Of a DNA stretch of 64,000 nt, positions 12,301 through 23,560 are shown in pieces. The translations under genes and the position numbers were made by a program. This DNA comes from Dioscorea cayenensis subsp. rotundata (taxonomy: Eukaryota; Streptophyta; Magnoliopsida; Dioscoreales; Dioscoreaceae), in assembly GCF_009730915.1 (NCBI RefSeq), contig NC_052480.1:744001-808000 (forward strand), given 5' to 3'. The notes below the pieces were generated by a model, which saw nothing but the letters and a program-made list of their open reading frames with translations, was not told the origin of the DNA and searched no databases. Position 1 is the first letter of the stretch. Every line of letters starts with the position of its first letter.

Positions 12301-12781
12301 CTCTCAAGGTCTTCATGCGGCCCTCTCAGTATCTTGGCCTCAGCCTACAAAATTCAAAATTTTCCCCTAATTGCATCCATTCTATCCCTTATCTAACCCT
12401 AAATCAGCAAAAACCAACATCAATCCACAATAAACCTGCCGACAGAGATCGAACTGAGCAAGGATAACCTCAGCAACCTTCAGCGTCTTGTTGATATTGT
12501 CATGCGCCATCCTAATAGAACGCGTCCGCACCTGCAACTCATCACGCATAAATCAACCTAAGAACATTCACAAGATCGCATCTTTTTGTCATAAACCGAG
12601 AAACTACAATCGAGGAAACCTGGGTGGGGCGCATGGCGGTGTCGAGAGCAGAGAGGCGGTAATCGAAGGAGCCAAGAATGGCTACCATGCTCTCAGTGTT
12701 AGACTGGCTCTTCTGCAAGGACTCTCGCAGCAACATCGCCTTCTCGGCGAGCACCTCCATGGTCCCTCGTTGGGTGGTCAT
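9379..12781 (-). CDS. EXO70A1: Exocyst complex subunit EXO70A1-like, 12 exons, complete
   Basis: Exons (minus): 12781-12620, 12531-12436, 12344-12139, 11861-11610, 11415-11277, 11205-10990, 10678-10473, 10378-10178, 10093-9994, 9908-9799, 9720-9574, 9496-9379. They join in frame to 650 residues plus TAA; all introns are GT-AG. Arabidopsis EXO70A1 is 638 residues. The N-terminus MTTQRGTMEVLAEKAMLLRE, the block SKPVEPDRLFDCLPNSLRP, the stretch AQTAQETFGDFEEAVEKDA and the helix ELHQRQSQWTVPDQELRESL identify the A clade. EXO70 tethers secretory vesicles to the plasma membrane by binding phosphoinositides within the octameric exocyst; A1 is the housekeeping isoform for polar growth and Casparian strip and xylem deposition. 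The Gly/Ser-rich linker (GGGSGVGG) near residue 535 is a normal variable loop. The 12-exon structure fits the A clade, whereas most other plant EXO70s have few introns. An ATG farther upstream is out of frame. Confidence 0.96.
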
Positions 12782-13249
12782 CGTGGGAACAGAGTAGCCT
12801 TGCGAGAGGGGCAATGGGTCTCATTCCTTCTCTGATTGGAAGATTGAAGCCGAGACCAGCCATTGCTAGGGTTTGCGTGGAGGACGGGGCGGAGATAGCG
12901 GGAGGTGGATGTCCGTTCTTCTCGACGAGCTTTGAAACGTGGTCTCAATGGTGATTGTTATTTTGCACTTCAGACCTTATGAAAATTTATAATTTCTTTT
13001 AAAGATGAGTTTTTTTAAGCATATATACCCCTGTGAAATTAGTAATTATGTATCAGTTTTCAATGTACATATTTATTTATTATGTCTTAAAACCTTTGGA
13101 AATATCTAGATATTTATATATATGTTCACAATAAAGAAATATTGCTCACAATTATTAAAGATAGTTTTGGTATCTAATATTTTTGCTCGAAGGAATTGTG
13201 GATCAGGCCACTAATAAGTGGTAACTACTAGATCAGTTGTTCAAAATCT
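12782..13249. other. EXO70A1 leader and promoter region
   Basis: The 5' leader and upstream flank of the minus-strand EXO70A1 gene. An out-of-frame ATG (minus, near 12863) followed by a short frame lies upstream of the chosen start and could act as an upstream ORF. No other gene is seen. Confidence 0.4.
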
Positions 13250-13931
13250 CTGATTTTCAGTAGGATCCGATGAAAAAAATGGGATCATTTTTTATGAATT
13301 CATTGAGAATGATTCTGATCTAGTTCATGGCCTATTAGAAGTAGAAGTTGCTCTGGTTATATCCTCATAGACAGAAAAAATGGATCTTGTTCAATCATTG
13401 ATTAGAGATTTTAATATGAAAAATACGAATTGGAGTTTGCAGAAGGGGAAGGAAAAAGAACTCTCGACCCGCAACAGATAGAGGAGGATTTATTCAATCA
13501 CATAGTTTGAGCTCCTAGAATATGGCACCTGCGTGGCAATCTATTTAATTGTATTGAAAGGCCCATTGAATTGGGATTTCCTTATTGGATTGAGTCATTT
13601 CAAGACAAGCAGATCATTTATCATAAAGAGAATGAGCTTCAAGAGAATGATTTGAAGTTTTTACAGAGTGGAACCATGTAGTATGGATAAATCTTTCAAA
13701 GAACAAGGCTTTTTTCAAATAAGCCATTTTATTCAGAGCCAGTAGATCCATTCTTTTTTCTATTCAAAGATCGTCCCTTTGTCTCTTTTTTTTCATATTG
13801 AAAATTCTTTGCAAATGAAAAAATGTTAAAGGGACTTATTACTTCACAAACAAATCCCCCTACATCTATATATAAACGTTGGTTCATCGAAAATACATAA
13901 GAAAAGCACTTCAAATTATTGATTCATCGCC
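13250..13931 (+). pseudogene. ycf2: Nuclear plastid DNA insertion (NUPT): ycf2 fragment
   Basis: The stretch matches the middle of the large plastid ycf2 gene over about 680 bases in one orientation. Recognisable pieces include GATCCGATGAA near 13264, GAATTCATTGAGAATGATTC near 13297, CCGCAACAGATAGAGGAGGA near 13470, AGGCCCATTGAATTGGGATT near 13560 and TACATCTATATATAAACG near 13861. Relative to my memory of plastid ycf2 it has a deletion of some 70 bases near 13380, several C-to-T/G-to-A changes and in-frame stops, so it is a nuclear relic, not a gene. YCF2 in plastids is part of an import-motor ATPase complex. The right junction abuts a SINE-like sequence. Confidence 0.88.
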
Positions 13932-14145
13932 ACCATGGTTGTGATTAAGAAATCTCGAGTTCGAATCTTTCAAATTACAATTCACTTTCTCTGGTTTCCG
14001 TGGAGATTTTGTATAAAGAATTCCTCTTGTTCCCCCTTTCAGGGTTGCATGGGTAAATTAAGCCATCGTAACTATTGCACTCCGCATTTGCTTACCCTTT
14101 ACTTTATCGCTTGTCGACTTTATAATAAAAAATATTTTTTCCTCA
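13932..14145 (+). mobile_element. SINE-like sequence abutting the plastid insert
   Basis: Begins with a degenerate tRNA-like head containing GAGTTCGAATC (B-box-like) and ends with TTAAGCCATCGTAAC...CGCTTGTCGACTTTATAATAAAAA, resembling the 3' part of the family 1 SINE at 6349 (AAGCTATCGTAA...TTGTCGTCTATT). It directly follows the last ycf2 base. The A box is not clear, so this is a tentative assignment. Confidence 0.4.
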
Positions 14146-16315
14146 AAATATTTAATTATTTAAAAATATATTTTTATAATGTTGTTGATGTGGTTATTAA
14201 TGAGCTGACCGAAGATCATCATATAGTCACCACTCAATGTTAAATTTTAATTGGATATCTATGGCTCAAACAATAAGAGATGCATTTTTAACTCTAATAG
14301 AATCAAATTTCATAACATTTTTAATAATAGTTGTAATTCTCTTGATTCATATTAGAATTAATCTTATATTCCTATTTCACTATCTAATGTTCCCCATTAG
14401 AAGAGGCACAAGTTAAAAACTTCACTTTGTATAATTAAGTACAATTTGCACTTTTTTCTGTTTAATTTTTTATTAAAGAAAGCATTCTGATATTCACCTC
14501 AAATTCATTAATTAGTGTTTGATGTATGTGTTGATGGCTTTAATTTGGTATACATCATTTGTCAACCGGAAAATATCATGTTCTTCTTTATGTTTTTCCA
14601 TTTTTTTTTAAGTCTGATATTTTAATCATTACTAGTGGTTTGGGTCGGTTTATGGATACTGCTATTTTTAAACTTTAATATATTTATGATTTATTTATTT
14701 TAATAAATAATAATTTTTTTTAATATATAACTCTTTTTATAATAAAGGATATTAGTTAGAAAACCGATAGATAGCTTAGTGAAAAATTATCTTGAGTGAT
14801 AAATGAATGGTTCAAATTTAAATCTCTTGTGTCACAGTACTATGTAATACCGTACAAAAAAATACTATAGATAATCAGTACATAATAATATCTAGAGGAT
14901 TGTTAAGCCACTACTCTATAAAAATATTTCGTTAAACCATCGTAATTAATGCATCATTATATTTACCTCACATTTACCTCTTTCTTGACATTTATTTTTC
15001 AGGTGGTATTTGTCACTATTTGTTAAAAAAAAAATATTATTTGATTATTACTGTTATACTAAAAAAAATGATAATGGTTGAAAATTATGATTTTTCGATA
15101 TTTATCTTAAAGAATATATTATTTGTTTCAAAACTGGTTTCAGACATCATGCTATTTGAATTTATTTATTTAATTTTTCTTAAATTATGTTACCCACATT
15201 TCTAGATAGTATGAACATTCCTCTTATCTGGTATCTTTTATCCTTTATCTTCATGTTTCTATTTTTTGAGGCAGAATTCATGAATCTGGTGATATTTAAA
15301 TGGCTATGTTCATTTTTAAATAATAAATACTTATTTATATACTTTTTGTCTCAAAATAAAAACAAAACCATTAAAAAAAAAAAAGGTCAAATTTGGAAAA
15401 CTAGCCACCACTTTAAAGATAAATATGCCACATCAGCATTGAGCTCTCTGAACCATTGAATCTCATCTCTTCTTTTTGTTCCTAGATATTAATTTCAGTG
15501 GATGTCATCATGCAACACAATGGCTGGACAAGGATTAGATTTGAATAGGAAAAATTACTGTTCATCCATCGTAATTTTTCAAACTTCCCAAAACCGCCCT
15601 CCTACTTTTACACACCCCAGACAACCCTTCCGTTAGTGTTTAACTTCCCTTTTATCCCCTACCGTTCAATTTAAATGGGTCCATATTGTGAAATCTCATT
15701 TTTGGCTTTGAAAATGGTGGGAAAGGAAAGCGCCAAATCACATCATGTTCAACCTTTTCAAGGGCTTCCCGCTGGTTTCGATAGACAATGCCTAGGAGTT
15801 GCATTACATCTTGTTGTTCTCCTCATTTCTCCTCGGTTGAGTTGTTCGACTTCGACTCTGCGGTTTCGTGAATACTGGTGAGAATCTCTTCGTTGCTATC
15901 GGTTTGGTCCAGGGTGAAGTTTATCATACCCGAAATATATAAATCGGTTTCTCCAACAGAAAATGAAGTTGATTTCCATCGGATTGGTCAAGTGCACTTC
16001 ATCTTCAAATGAGACTGTAGTCGATTTTTATCTGTCGAGGCAGCATGTGCCATTGTTATCTCCGTTTGAAAACGAGTTCATTTCGTTGTAAAGTTCTTCC
16101 TCGCTTTATGGTTATCTATTTGTATATTTTTAAATAATGTTTAACTATTTGCTATTATCCGTTTAAATATATTACTAATATGTTTAATAATTGTCATATC
16201 CGTTTAATACTTGTCATCTCCGCTTTAACATTATCTTTACATGTATAACTTTTTCATATTAACGCTTTAAATTCACAAAAGTCTCCGTAGAAACGGTGAT
16301 TTTTTTCGCTTTGAT
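14146..16315. other. AT-rich intergenic DNA; possible SINE and MULE-like end
   Basis: A second degenerate SINE-like head lies at about 14770-14960 (ATAGCTTAGTG, then GGTTCAAATTTAAATC). Around 15545-15670 a stretch GAAAAATTACTGTTCATCCA followed by CCGTTAGTGTTTAACTTCCC resembles plant MULE ends, but no matching inverted end was found before the gap. The 68-codon ORF at 15675-15881 is unrecognised. No gene can be supported. Confidence 0.4.
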
Positions 16316-16360
16316 CCGAATTGTTGGCAGTGGCACGTGGCGGTGGCAAGGTTATGGTAT

Positions 16361-16402
16361 CCGTGCATAAGAATTAATGACGGCATTAATTCTTATGTAC
16401 GG
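16361..16402. repeat. 42-bp near-perfect palindrome
   Basis: CCGTGCATAAGAATTAATG at 16361 is followed by a four-base loop and CATTAATTCTTATGTACGG, its reverse complement with one mismatch. It lies about 15 bases upstream of a TATA-like AAATATAAATAT and could be a dyad binding site or a hairpin. Confidence 0.6.
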
Positions 16403-16549
16403 ACTCACTGTAAATATAAATATCCGAACACCCGCTCGTTAGTAATCATCAATGTCGGTCCATCTGCATGCTTTAATTTTTTTCTCGGATATGAAGAGTC
16501 AGCCTGCTTATGGACTTCACACCATAAATAACCAGGAAGAACCCTTCCC

Positions 16550-16744
16550 ATGGATAACCACTCGTCGTCGTCCTCATCATCATCCTCCTCCTCCTCCTCC
16601 TCTTCCTCCTCTTCCCACGGACAACCACTCTGTCTCGAAAGGATGTTTCGTGAACCTCCTTCCTTATCTCGAGAATCAATCGTCGTAATCACGCAACAAG
16701 TTAAACTATCTTTTTCTCCCCGCCCAGCCGAAATGCTCGCATAA
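16550..16744 (+). CDS. Uncertain Ser-rich ORF next to the assembly gap
   Basis: A 64-codon ORF starts MDNHS followed by about 20 Ser residues encoded by a TCC/TCA microsatellite, then SHGQPLCLERMFREPP, and stops just before the gap. It is preceded by a TATA-like AAATATAAATAT near 16412 and a palindrome. GC content rises here compared with the flanks. Two other frames are also open across the same repeat, which is what a microsatellite would produce, so coding status is doubtful. A real gene may continue or sit within the unsequenced 1,000 bases. Confidence 0.25.
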   Translation: MDNHSSSSSSSSSSSSSSSSSSHGQPLCLERMFREPPSLSRESIVVITQQVKLSFSPRPAEMLA

Positions 16745-16751
16745 TCGCCTC

Positions 16752-17751
16752 NNNNNNNNNNNNNNNNNNNNNNNNNNNNNNNNNNNNNNNNNNNNNNNNN
16801 NNNNNNNNNNNNNNNNNNNNNNNNNNNNNNNNNNNNNNNNNNNNNNNNNNNNNNNNNNNNNNNNNNNNNNNNNNNNNNNNNNNNNNNNNNNNNNNNNNNN
16901 NNNNNNNNNNNNNNNNNNNNNNNNNNNNNNNNNNNNNNNNNNNNNNNNNNNNNNNNNNNNNNNNNNNNNNNNNNNNNNNNNNNNNNNNNNNNNNNNNNNN
17001 NNNNNNNNNNNNNNNNNNNNNNNNNNNNNNNNNNNNNNNNNNNNNNNNNNNNNNNNNNNNNNNNNNNNNNNNNNNNNNNNNNNNNNNNNNNNNNNNNNNN
17101 NNNNNNNNNNNNNNNNNNNNNNNNNNNNNNNNNNNNNNNNNNNNNNNNNNNNNNNNNNNNNNNNNNNNNNNNNNNNNNNNNNNNNNNNNNNNNNNNNNNN
17201 NNNNNNNNNNNNNNNNNNNNNNNNNNNNNNNNNNNNNNNNNNNNNNNNNNNNNNNNNNNNNNNNNNNNNNNNNNNNNNNNNNNNNNNNNNNNNNNNNNNN
17301 NNNNNNNNNNNNNNNNNNNNNNNNNNNNNNNNNNNNNNNNNNNNNNNNNNNNNNNNNNNNNNNNNNNNNNNNNNNNNNNNNNNNNNNNNNNNNNNNNNNN
17401 NNNNNNNNNNNNNNNNNNNNNNNNNNNNNNNNNNNNNNNNNNNNNNNNNNNNNNNNNNNNNNNNNNNNNNNNNNNNNNNNNNNNNNNNNNNNNNNNNNNN
17501 NNNNNNNNNNNNNNNNNNNNNNNNNNNNNNNNNNNNNNNNNNNNNNNNNNNNNNNNNNNNNNNNNNNNNNNNNNNNNNNNNNNNNNNNNNNNNNNNNNNN
17601 NNNNNNNNNNNNNNNNNNNNNNNNNNNNNNNNNNNNNNNNNNNNNNNNNNNNNNNNNNNNNNNNNNNNNNNNNNNNNNNNNNNNNNNNNNNNNNNNNNNN
17701 NNNNNNNNNNNNNNNNNNNNNNNNNNNNNNNNNNNNNNNNNNNNNNNNNNN
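16752..17751. other. Assembly gap, exactly 1,000 N
   Basis: An unbroken run of N. A round length of 1,000 suggests a placeholder gap of unknown true size. Long open frames predicted across it are artefacts. Confidence 0.99.
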
Positions 17752-18689
17752 CATTTGACTCGGTGAGTCAAGTGAGTTGGTGGAGGATTGAGTGTCTTTG
17801 AGCAGGAGCACACTTCCTTCGCTTTATAACAGAAGAGAATATTAAAAATAATTAAGGGAAGAATTAAATATGAATTTAAATTGGATTAAATCTTAAAATT
17901 TCATTTATATATATATATGGGTAATTAGTGAAATCTGAGCTGGAAATCCATTGCCAACTATGAAATGAAGCCTCAACTCCTCAACACTGATCGTTAATTT
18001 CTTAATTAATTTAACATCACTCATGATAGATAGGCAATTCTGATAATCATATTTAGGTTTTTTTCCTACAATCATTAATTTTATTTAACTCTACTTCATT
18101 ACTAGTGGATTTTAACATATTCTACTATATTACTTATTTTAGTGTATTAGATTTTAGTATTATTTTTTATTTTATGAATCTTGCAATTGTTTTTTAAAAA
18201 TAAAATAATAATATTTTTTTTTTAAAAAAAATAAATAAATAGTCATCAATTTTCTTAATGGTTCTTTGACATTTTTATTTATTTATTTTTCATGTTTTTC
18301 AAAATATTCAATTTGAAACGATGCTTATTGTCATTTGTCACACCAATTTTATATTATTTATATTTTAAAATTCTTTTGACAAATGCAACAAGCACGACTA
18401 TTACAAGATATGCCTTTCGTAGTTAGACCAGTGTCATTGGACTATGTATCCTTTTGGCTATTAATTTTAACTTTAATAAAATAGATTTAAAGAAAAATTA
18501 AACCTAACTCAAATTAAGAATGTTCCAGAAAACCAAGTGTGGTTGCCTAACAACGAAAGGGTCCTACATCTCATCAAAGTATCAAACCCAACCAACATGA
18601 TCCAACCTACTCGCCCACAATCACACTCACCGGACCCATTAAACCCTTTCGGCCTCTCTCACTCACCCTCATCATGTGCGTGTCGCCAC
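17752..18689. other. Intergenic, right flank of the gap
   Basis: AT-rich sequence. The first 80 bases after the gap are more GC-balanced and contain the dyad GACTCGGTGAGTC near 17757. They could belong to a gene hidden by the gap, but no ORF can be supported. Confidence 0.4.
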
Positions 18690-18990
18690 TAATCCCACAA
18701 CTCACGTGAGCCCGACGTGGCTATTAAGCCAATCACCACAAAATCCCTTCCTCTTCCAATCATCTCTTTACACGTAAGCAAACTTCCATGACCCTTTCCA
18801 ATCATCTCTCGACACGTAAGCAAACACCATGATCCGTATCTGACGTGGCTTTCTATTTCGCGTTGAAAATGGTGTGGGTCCCTTTGGCGACTCAGGAAGG
18901 AATGGGACCCATGGGCCATGGATATGGAAATTAGAATGAATTTAGGCTCTGTAGTGGGTGTCCCCATTTTCTCCATATAAATATAATGGA
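18690..18990 (+). promoter_or_regulatory. Cluster of ACGT-core (ABRE/G-box) motifs with a TATA-like box
   Basis: Five ACGT cores occur within about 150 bases: CTCACGTGAG, CGACGTGGCT, ACACGTAAGC, ACACGTAAGC and TGACGTGGCT. Two of them sit in a direct repeat of about 40 bases, each copy holding TTCCAATCATCTCT then ACACGTAAGCAAAC (near 18754 and 18799). A TATA-like CATATAAATATAATGG follows near 18972. ACGT-core elements bind plant bZIP and bHLH factors in abscisic-acid, light and stress responses. No ORF begins right after the TATA-like box, so this may be a distal promoter of the ATL gene 900 bases on, or the promoter of a non-coding or unsequenced gene. Confidence 0.45.
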
Positions 18991-19156
18991 GGATTATTAA
19001 TGAGAAAGCTTAGTTAGTGGGTCTAAGAATACTAATGAATCTCTTGATATGAACCGTATTAATTAGTTTTTCTTATTCAATCCATTGCATTCCAGAACTC
19101 TCTTCAACTCGTTGCAATTTTTTTTTCTAATATCCAATGACTATTTTAACCAATTT

Positions 19157-19192
<36 letters not shown>

Positions 19193-19891
19193 TAATCTCT
19201 GATTTAGGTTTTGTTTGGATTTGATTTTTTTAAAAAAATATTTTTTTCAGTTTAGTAGAAGCTTTTCTTTTAGAATAAGTTAATCACTTTTTTTGTATTT
19301 TGTGTTTGAATTAGTGTTCTCAGAAAAATGTAGTTGTAAAAAAATAAACTAAAAATAATTTTTTTCGTAGTTCAGTACGACTAGCTACGGGATATATATT
19401 TTTCAGATTTTTTTATAACTTCTGTTTTTGAAAAAAACTCAATATAAATAATTTTTTTACCCAAAAGTACTTAACTTATATATAAAAAAAACACTTTTGA
19501 GTTTTCTAAAAGCTAATTCAAACAAGCCCTGAACCACTGATAATTAAAAATTATAATAATTTTATTACAAGTACAATATCATAGTTGAAAAAAAAGACGA
19601 CTTAAATACACAGTAAATGGACACAATTAGAACATGTCAAAAATCAATCAATTCTGAATTATTTTTACACAGATTTTGATTGAACAATATTTAGGTGGCC
19701 TCAGCATGGAAGTGGTTTTCCCTTTCCATCAATTTCACCATCTTGGAAAATCACTAATTAATTACAATTAAACCTCAAATAATCACAGTCAACAAAAGCC
19801 ATTAATTAAACTAATCCCAAAAGTTCAGGCTTTGTTGCTCTATATATAATACTCTTTGAAACCACCCTCAAAGAAATCCACACAGTGAACA
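18991..19891. other. Intergenic and proximal promoter of ATL gene
   Basis: AT-rich, with a long (TA)n tract at 19160-19190. A plausible TATA box CTATATATAATACTC lies near 19839, about 50 bases upstream of the ATL start. No ORF is supportable. Confidence 0.5.
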
Positions 19892-20530
19892 ATGGCTTCT
19901 CTAGACCTCTTGCAAACACTTGCAATCCATATGTATCCAAGAAGGCTATTACTACACCCTCTATACACACTACCAACTCCTCCGAACTCACTGGCTTTAG
20001 CTCCAACGGTTCAAAGAAACAGCGCCGGTGCTCAACCAGGTAGCAGCTTCGACGCAAATGTTGTAATGATCCTTGCCGTGCTCCTCTGCGCGCTGATATG
20101 CGCGCTGGGGCTGAACACCATAGTGCGCTGCGCTCTACGTTGCATGGACCGAGTTGGGCTTGGAGCGGACCAGGCTGAGCGAGTCACAAGGCTGGCTCAG
20201 TCCGGGTTGAGGAGAAAAGTCATAAGGGCTTTGCCAGTGTTTGTATTCTCAGAAGGGTTGAAGATTTCAGAGTGTTGTGCTATTTGTTTGTCAGACTTCA
20301 TGAATGGAGAGAGAGTAAGAGTGTTGCCAAAATGCATGCATGGGTTTCACGTTAAGTGTATTGATCGTTGGTTGATGGCGAGATCATCTTGTCCGACGTG
20401 CAGGCAGTGTTTGTTCCACACTCGGCAGAAGAGCTCCGGGTGTGGTGATGGACAGCAAGGACAGCAGCAGACTACTCATTCTGTTATTTTACCATTAGAG
20501 CCTGAAGGATTGATTGTTTCTTATAGATGA
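19892..20530 (+). CDS. ATL-type RING-H2 ubiquitin E3 ligase, intronless
   Basis: A 212-residue protein. Residues 54-78 form a transmembrane helix, followed by the GLD-type motif GLRRKVIRALP at 105-115 and a canonical RING-H2 domain at 129-170. Metal ligands are C129, C132, C148, H150, H153, C156, C167, C170 (C-x2-C-x15-C-x-H-x2-H-x2-C-x10-C-x2-C), and the conserved Trp160 that contacts the E2 is present. This is the Arabidopsis Toxicos en Levadura architecture: a membrane-anchored E3 passing ubiquitin from an E2 to substrates, often in defence and sugar or ABA signalling. The tail PLEPEGLIVSYR resembles the ATL8/ATL80 group, but I do not assign a symbol. ATL genes are usually intronless, as here. 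The start is the first ATG after the leader. The substrate is unknown. Confidence 0.93.
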   Translation: MASLDLLQTLAIHMYPRRLLLHPLYTLPTPPNSLALAPTVQRNSAGAQPGSSFDANVVMILAVLLCALICALGLNTIVRCALRCMDRVGLGADQAERVTRLAQSGLRRKVIRALPVFVFSEGLKISECCAICLSDFMNGERVRVLPKCMHGFHVKCIDRWLMARSSCPTCRQCLFHTRQKSSGCGDGQQGQQQTTHSVILPLEPEGLIVSYR

Positions 20531-21470
20531 TCTTTTATGGTTTGTATAATGCTTTGTGTTTTGTAAATACTCAGCTTTAGTTGGAAAAGAAGAAGGAATC
20601 AAAGAAGAAAAAAAAATTATGGTTCAGAGATTTGTTTTTGGGACCCACTGAAGATGTGTTTAATTTCCTTTGTTTTTGGTCTGGCCAATAGAGATTGAAA
20701 TGAATGGGAATCTGAGGGTGAGACCAACTTAACTGATTCTCATTTATCAGTTGTTTTAGGATCAAATTGGCGAATGAATGAATGACTGAATAATGAAACA
20801 TTAGCATCCTCATAATGATCTAAAGAGTAAGAGTTCTTTTTAGGAGTGGGGGCACTACGACCACCAACCAACCTTAAGAGACATGAGTTGGCACTTGGCA
20901 GTGAAACAGAGTTCCATGCTGGAACTTTGGTGTGTAGAGAATGGCTTGAAAGGGTCATCTAATAATTCACATTCTTTAGAGTTAGTTGATATTGTTGTCA
21001 TGGCCGACATCAGGCTAATGGAGATCCATTAAGCTAAGCAAGATGGGAAGCTTCATGGAAACCTGGATTTTTGGTTTTCCTGGAATATATATACCTGGAG
21101 GTTTTTTTTATAAATTAGTAGAGAAAAAGAAAATGGTTATTTTAGTTTTACATCAAACATATATATACAAAATAAGACTTATTCAGGCATTGTATCTTTC
21201 AGACTGCTGCAAAATAATTGTTAGAATAACCGGAGTTTTAACAATCCAAATCAAGTGATAGTTCAATATTAACGTATTGCAACTGCTTCTTTGAAGGTTT
21301 ACAATGGGGAAGGAAAACAACAAATAGTTCATTTCAAACAAGCAAAATTGTTTTGATAAGGAATCAGGCCAGGCCTTGGAACAATCAATAGTCCAGGAAG
21401 CATATTTATTGGAGATTGATGAATTTGGAGAACGCTCAGGAACTTTAGTCACCAAATGAAGTCAACTGTA
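20531..21470. other. Convergent 3' flanks of ATL and QCR6 genes
   Basis: Holds the 3' ends of two convergent transcripts: ATL (plus) and QCR6 (minus). Short ORFs on both strands have no recognisable features. Confidence 0.5.
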
Positions 21471-23298
21471 TCAGCGCATTTTCTCGAAAAGTTTTGTCGC
21501 AACCTGTGTTCCAAAAATTTGACTTTCTATGTAAGGAAGGAGCTAACATCACAACATTTGGATCAAATTTTTTTTATAAGGAAACAAGTAAAGAACAAGT
21601 CGGAGAATATTGTACTCACGCATTTGTCAATGCATGACCAATAATCGAAGTACTGGCCTGTACAGTGCTTGTGCCCAGTTTCATCATCTTGAACTCTTTT
21701 GACACATGCCTACACATCATAAATTTGTTTTAAGCATCATGATATCTAGGTATAAAAGCTTAGCAAATAAACATAAAGAAAAAAACCAACTACTCAAAAT
21801 AGAAGGAACCAGCGGGAAAAGAAAAAACAGCAGCACATTCATCTCAGATAATTTATCTATTGCATGCTGAGTTAATCTATCATAAAATATATCAGGAACT
21901 AATAATTGAAATCTCACATCTCCTAAACCATCTATGGCATAAAATGCACAAGGAAATAATGATAATATGTAACATCTAAAATTCAATAGTGTCCGCCATT
22001 AGCCTCTCTGCATGAGAACGAATACCAAATACTTCCCATGGGACAGGAACAGATTCTAGCAATTTATATATTCTCCATTGCAGGAGGCATGGTAGGAACC
22101 TTAAACTTCCATATCAGATTAAAATAAAAATGACTTGAAGATGCAGCTCACCACCATCTCTGAGATAATTGTAAACCAATTCATTATTTCAAGGCATGAC
22201 AAGCTGCTTATGGTTAGTGTTCAATGATGAGGATGACTAAGTCAACAAATGATGCCCAAAATTCCTTGACAACAATTAACAGCCACCTTGTTCAGGAAAG
22301 ACAATTAGAAGAAGTTAACATGTCATCTTCTTTTTTTTTTTCAGTTAATTTCGGGAATGCGGCCATGATAAATGACACATTGAGTACAGTATATCTAAAT
22401 CCATTCTAAAATTCATACAAGCATTTCATGTCTATGCCTAGCAGATTTGAGATATTAGCTCCCTAGGTCCCAAGAAACATAGAAGTGAGAATGCATTCCA
22501 CTAGTGACAAACAGAACAACATTAGATATTGCAAAATAGAGATAAAAACATAATTTTCCAAAGGAAGAGTTCACGACAATAGTAACAAATTAGCAAACAG
22601 CACAAACTTAACAACACTGAAACAAAGCTCATGATGAAGACATACCTGATACTCAAACAATGCTTTAACACACTTTGGCTGGCAACGGTCCTCGAGATAT
22701 TTCTTTGGGTCAACAATTTCATCATCCGCCCTGAACATGGGAAGAAACACAAGCTTCCAATTCATTGTCTTCACAATTGACACACTCATATACAACCACA
22801 TACAGATTTTTCAAAAATTAACTTTTACACCATGCCATATTTTTTAGAGCTCAGTAACATGAGAATAACTCCTTTTTGCTACTGATTTCATCTCCTGATA
22901 CTAATTCTTCAAAATAATCCCCTTGATGTAAAACAACGTAATCTTTTTGTTCTTAATCAAACCTTTCATGCAGCTATGAGAAAACCAGTGGTTGCCATGC
23001 AAGCAAACCAAGTACGATGAATTAGTATATGATCTGTTCCATTTCGTTAAAATAAAACTAAAATTGAAATCTCCTAATCAAGAATGCACATCCTAACAAA
23101 GACAAAATCCTATTTTTCTACTCAAACATGCTAGTGATCAGTAAAAATCAACCTAATTGACTCTCGACATGGATTATATAATTAGAACTCGGCGAAATTT
23201 TCGATTTTTGAAAGCATTTCAATCCAACTAATGTTTTAAAAGATTTAAATTTACAGAAAAAAAACAGCAAATGATGGAAATCAAACGAGTACTGACAT
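21471..23298 (-). CDS. QCR6: Cytochrome b-c1 complex subunit 6 (QCR6, hinge protein)
   Basis: Coding exons (minus): the first two bases AT of the start codon at 23298-23297 end a leader exon (23331-23297); then 22730-22646, 21709-21620 and 21503-21471. Joined, they give 69 residues: MADDEIVDPKKYLEDRC..., ...DETGHKHCTGQYFDYWSC..., ending VATKLFEKMR. The six cysteines C17, C21, C31, C45, C55 and C59 match the two C-x3-C pairs of the family, which are disulfide-bonded in the intermembrane space. The acidic hinge protein helps dock cytochrome c1 and cytochrome c in respiratory complex III. A further upstream leader exon ends at 23477 (CAAAG|GTAAGC). The start codon is split by an intron, so translation is possible only after splicing. 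Plant versions are usually about 69 residues, so it is complete. Confidence 0.94.
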
Positions 23299-23560
23299 TG
23301 AGAGGAGATTGGAGCCTGTTGACGACTTCTCCTGCAATGATCGGTGAAATGAGACTAGAATTAGCAAAATGAGATCTGAAATCCATTGGAAACACCAGCT
23401 CGATCCGCGTAATTCTCTGGTCCATGGATCGGCATGAACTCTGGAAAAGAACAGCTAGGGTTTGCGAAGTGCTTACCTTTGATTTCTCTCAGACGAACTT
23501 CTCGAGAGTGGGATCGAAAGGAGGAGGCTGTCGGCGAGAAGTATAGAGGAGATTTGATTA
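23299..23560 (-). promoter_or_regulatory. QCR6 leader exons and leader intron
   Basis: A non-coding first exon (about 23560-23477) ends CAAAG|GTAAGC. The second leader exon 23331-23297 follows an ATTGCAG acceptor and ends with the first two bases of the initiator codon. The region is GC-richer than its flanks. Transcript start is estimated only. Confidence 0.6.

Noticed and set aside
13935-14243. 102-codon ORF after the plastid insert
   Set aside because: Falls in SINE-like and AT-rich sequence, low-complexity product, no splice or domain support.
16405-17813. Long minus-strand ORFs of 370-468 codons across the N run
   Set aside because: They consist almost entirely of N; there is no sequence evidence for coding.
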